From the NCBI RefSeq assembly GCF_004803895.1, contig NZ_CP021978.1, positions 5,890,001 through 5,954,000 of the forward strand: a stretch of 64,000 bases of DNA. The letters run 5' to 3'. Positions 61,091 to 64,000 of this stretch are shown one piece after another (the stretch's first letter is position 1; every line of letters begins with the position of its first letter). The position numbers were made by a program, and so were the translations under genes. The notes under the pieces were generated by a model. That model was not told the origin of the DNA. It did no database searches and saw nothing but the letters and a program-made list of their open reading frames with translations. The DNA comes from Streptomyces hawaiiensis (GTDB lineage: Bacteria; Actinomycetota; Actinomycetes; Streptomycetales; Streptomycetaceae).

Positions 61091-62527
61091 ATGACCACCA
61101 CTGTTGAGACGGCCACGGCGACGGGCCGCGTCGCGCGGGTCATCGGCCCGGTCGTCGACGTGGAGTTCCCCGTCGACGCGATGCCGGAGATCTACAACGC
61201 CCTGCACGTCGAGGTCGCAGACCCGGCGCTGGCGGGCGAGAAGAAGACGCTGACCCTGGAGGTCGCCCAGCACCTGGGTGACGGCCTGGTCCGCGCCATC
61301 TCCATGCAGCCCACCGACGGCCTGGTCCGCCAGGCCTCGGTGACCAACACCGGCGCGGGCATCACCGTCCCCGTCGGCGACTTCACCAAGGGCAAGGTGT
61401 TCAACACCCTCGGTGAGGTGCTGAACAGCGACGAGGTCCACGAGGGCGAGCGCTGGTCCATCCACCGCAAGGCCCCCGCGTTCGACCAGCTCGAGTCGAA
61501 GACCGAGATGTTCGAGACGGGCCTGAAGGTCGTCGACCTGCTCACCCCGTACGTCAAGGGCGGCAAGATCGGTCTGTTCGGTGGTGCCGGTGTCGGCAAG
61601 ACCGTGCTGATCCAGGAAATGATCATGCGTGTCGCCAACCTCCACGAGGGCGTCTCCGTCTTCGCGGGCGTCGGCGAGCGCACCCGTGAGGGCAACGACC
61701 TCATCGCGGAGATGGAAGAGTCCGGCGTTCTGGACAAGACCGCCCTGGTCTTCGGTCAGATGGACGAGCCCCCGGGCACCCGTCTGCGCGTGGCCCTGGC
61801 CGGCCTGACGATGGCGGAGTACTTCCGTGACGTCCAGAAGCAGGACGTGCTGTTCTTCATCGACAACATCTTCCGCTTCACCCAGGCCGGTTCCGAGGTG
61901 TCGACCCTGCTCGGCCGTATGCCCTCCGCGGTGGGCTACCAGCCGAACCTGGCCGACGAGATGGGCACCCTCCAGGAGCGCATCACCTCGACCCGTGGTC
62001 ACTCGATCACCTCGATGCAGGCGATCTACGTCCCCGCGGACGACCTGACCGACCCGGCCCCGGCCACCACCTTCGCCCACCTCGACGCGACGACGGTGCT
62101 CTCCCGTCCGATCTCCGAGAAGGGCATCTACCCGGCCGTGGACCCGCTGGACTCCACGTCCCGGATCCTCGACCCGCGGTACATCTCGGCGGACCACTAC
62201 AACGCCGCGATGCGCGTGAAGAACATCCTGCAGAAGTACAAGGACCTGCAGGACATCATCGCGATCCTCGGTATCGACGAGCTCGGCGAGGAGGACAAGC
62301 TCGTCGTCCACCGTGCCCGTCGCGTGGAGCGCTTCCTGTCCCAGAACACCCACGCCGCCAAGCAGTTCACCGGCGTGGACGGTTCGGACGTGCCGCTGGA
62401 CGAGTCGATCGCCGCGTTCAACGCGATCTGCGACGGCGAGTACGACCACTTCCCGGAGCAGGCGTTCTTCATGTGCGGTGGTCTCGAGGACCTGAAGAGC
62501 AACGCGAAGGAGCTGGGCGTCTCCTGA
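61091..62527 (+). CDS. atpD: ATP synthase subunit beta
   Basis: A 478-residue catalytic subunit. P-loop GGAGVGKTVLIQEM, GERTREGNDL with the catalytic glutamate, and VLFFIDNIFRFTQAGSEVS. It starts immediately after the atpG stop. Confidence 0.97.
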   Translation: MTTTVETATATGRVARVIGPVVDVEFPVDAMPEIYNALHVEVADPALAGEKKTLTLEVAQHLGDGLVRAISMQPTDGLVRQASVTNTGAGITVPVGDFTKGKVFNTLGEVLNSDEVHEGERWSIHRKAPAFDQLESKTEMFETGLKVVDLLTPYVKGGKIGLFGGAGVGKTVLIQEMIMRVANLHEGVSVFAGVGERTREGNDLIAEMEESGVLDKTALVFGQMDEPPGTRLRVALAGLTMAEYFRDVQKQDVLFFIDNIFRFTQAGSEVSTLLGRMPSAVGYQPNLADEMGTLQERITSTRGHSITSMQAIYVPADDLTDPAPATTFAHLDATTVLSRPISEKGIYPAVDPLDSTSRILDPRYISADHYNAAMRVKNILQKYKDLQDIIAILGIDELGEEDKLVVHRARRVERFLSQNTHAAKQFTGVDGSDVPLDESIAAFNAICDGEYDHFPEQAFFMCGGLEDLKSNAKELGVS

Positions 62528-62546
62528 CCCGGGCCGTGCTCGAGTC

Positions 62547-62578
62547 ATGAGGGGGCGGGGTTCGTCCCGCCCCCTCAT
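62547..62578 (+). terminator. Hairpin between atpD and atpC
   Basis: A perfect 13-bp stem ATGAGGGGGCGGG (62547-62559) with CCCGCCCCCTCAT (62566-62578), six-base loop. It could end part of the atp transcripts before atpC or stabilise the mRNA. Confidence 0.8.
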
Positions 62579-62644
62579 TCACGCCTACTAGACTTGTAAC
62601 CAACACCCGGCACTCCTGCCGGGTGGTGACCCGAGGAGCCACCC

Positions 62645-63022
62645 TTGGCTGCTGAGCTGCACGTCGCGCTGGTCGCGGCCGACCGTGAGGTCTGGTCCGG
62701 CCAGGCCACCCTGGTCGTCGCGCGCACCACGTCCGGCGACATCGGCGTCATGCCCGGTCACCAGCCGCTGCTCGGTGTGCTGGAATCGGGCCCGGTGACC
62801 ATCCGTACCAGTGGGGGCGGGACGGTCGTCGCCGCGGTCCACGGCGGATTCATCTCGTTCGCGGACGACAAGCTCTCGCTGCTGGCGGAAGTCGCCGAGC
62901 TGTCGGACGAGATCGATGTCCAGCGTGCCGAGCAGGAGCTCGAGCGCGCGAAGGCGGAGGACGACGCGGAGGCCCAGCGCCGCGCGGACGTCCGTCTGCG
63001 GGCTGCCACGGCGGCGCGCTGA
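62645..63022 (+). CDS. atpC: ATP synthase subunit epsilon
   Basis: A 125-residue subunit with the beta-sandwich (LHVALVAADREVWSGQATLV, GDIGVMPGHQPLLG) and two C-terminal helices. TTG 62645 follows GAGGAGCCACC. It inhibits idle ATPase activity in many bacteria. Confidence 0.95.
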   Translation: MAAELHVALVAADREVWSGQATLVVARTTSGDIGVMPGHQPLLGVLESGPVTIRTSGGGTVVAAVHGGFISFADDKLSLLAEVAELSDEIDVQRAEQELERAKAEDDAEAQRRADVRLRAATAAR

Positions 63023-63047
63023 CCCCGTCCGCCGTGTGATGACGTCA

Positions 63048-63096
63048 CTCAGCCGCGGCTGGGTACCGGAGAGATCCGGACCCAGCCGCGGCTGAG
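63048..63096 (+). terminator. Terminator after the atp operon
   Basis: A perfect 17-bp stem (63048-63064 with 63080-63096, CTCAGCCGCGGCTGGGT and its complement), with a further CCGG/CCGG pairing in the loop. Confidence 0.88.
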
Positions 63097-63152
63097 GCGG
63101 ATGTGGGTGATTTTTACGTTCCGTTACCTAGGAGACGAGGAGGTCGGTGTCG

Positions 63153-63599
63153 ATGGTCCTCGCTCTGACTGTGTGCGGAATCGTGGTGGCCCTCGTGGTG
63201 GTGGGCCTGTTCGTCTTCGGCCTGCGCCGTCGGCTGATCCAGCGCTCGGGCGGCACCTTCGACGCCAGCCTGCGCTGGGACACCCCGGAGGAGGGCGACC
63301 GGAGCGGCAAGGGCTGGGCGTACGGGGTGGCCCGCTACAACGGTGACCGCGTCGAGTGGTACCGCGTCTTCTCGTACTCGCCGCGTCCGCGTCGTGTCCT
63401 GGAGCGTTCGGCGATCGAGGTCGCCGGCCGCCGTGTCCCGGAGGGCGAGGAGGAGCTGGCGCTGCTCTCCGACCATGTGATCCTGGCCTGTCTGCACCGG
63501 GGCACGCGTCTCGAGCTCGCGATGAGCGAAGACGCGCTGACCGGTTTCCTCGCGTGGCTCGAGGCAGCCCCGCCCGGTCAGCGCGTCAATGTCGCCTGA
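63153..63599 (+). CDS. DUF2550 membrane-anchored protein
   Basis: A 148-residue protein with one N-terminal helix (LALTVCGIVVALVVVGLFVFGL) and a cytoplasmic DUF2550 domain (GGTFDASLRWDTPEEGD, RYNGDRVEWYRVFSYSPRPRR). Function unknown; it follows the atp operon in many actinobacteria. I prefer ATG 63153, nine bases after GAGGAGG; GTG 63147 is in frame. Confidence 0.85.
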   Translation: MVLALTVCGIVVALVVVGLFVFGLRRRLIQRSGGTFDASLRWDTPEEGDRSGKGWAYGVARYNGDRVEWYRVFSYSPRPRRVLERSAIEVAGRRVPEGEEELALLSDHVILACLHRGTRLELAMSEDALTGFLAWLEAAPPGQRVNVA

Positions 63600-63634
63600 G
63601 CCTCACGGCCCTTCGAACGTCCTTGTGATCCGGC

Positions 63635-64000
<366 letters not shown>

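Overview
The window is a very GC-rich chromosomal stretch of a Streptomyces. The evidence is the conserved actinomycete blocks (a cvnA-D conservon, the lysA-hom-thrC-thrB-rho threonine/Rho block, rpmE-prfA-prmC-tsaC-glyA-wecA, and the full atpIBEFHAGDC operon), the many GTG/TTG starts, and the short start-stop overlaps. All functions here are assigned by reading the translations and by family knowledge; no database search was run.

Layout. 1-4.2 kb: the lon protease gene with an HspR-type HAIR operator, a MarR regulator and a PP2C-like phosphatase. 4.5-10.9 kb: a conservon (CvnA sensor-like kinase, CvnB roadblock, CvnC DUF742, CvnD GTPase) followed by an FAD monooxygenase-like protein. 10.9-23.8 kb: cell-envelope genes (NlpC/P60 hydrolase, a penicillin-binding protein with its FtsW/RodA partner, an SH3-like secreted protein), a TetR regulator beside a decayed IS200/IS605 element, a divergent pair of di-iron proteins, a lipoprotein-histidine kinase pair, a tyrosine/dual-specificity phosphatase and a NERD-domain protein. 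23.8-27.4 kb: bacterial NHEJ (LigD-type polymerase and Ku, divergent), a frameshifted metallo-beta-lactamase-fold gene followed by tandem repeats, and an Asp23 protein.

27.8-35.4 kb is a decayed integrative element of the pSAM2/AICE type. It sits in a tRNA-Arg(CCG) gene and is bounded by a 47-bp perfect direct repeat (attL and attR). It keeps a tra/FtsK remnant, an spd gene and a tyrosine recombinase whose N-terminus has been replaced by part of a transfer protein. It carries lower-GC cargo: a two-gene cassette of a TIR-like protein (ThsB/DUF1863 type) and a membrane protein with an N-terminal RyR-like domain, plus an uncharacterised membrane protein, an HhH/alpha-CTD-like protein and an Imm10-like immunity gene. 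The TIR plus RyR-membrane pair is the best candidate for an undescribed, Thoeris-like anti-phage signalling system in the window.

35.5-64 kb is core chromosome: tRNA-Arg, a stand-alone receiver protein, NrtL, lysine and threonine biosynthesis, rho, a secreted trypsin-like protease, an LCP protein, the translation-factor block, WecA, ATP synthase, a DUF2550 protein and the C-terminal end of a GH18 chitinase running off the right edge.
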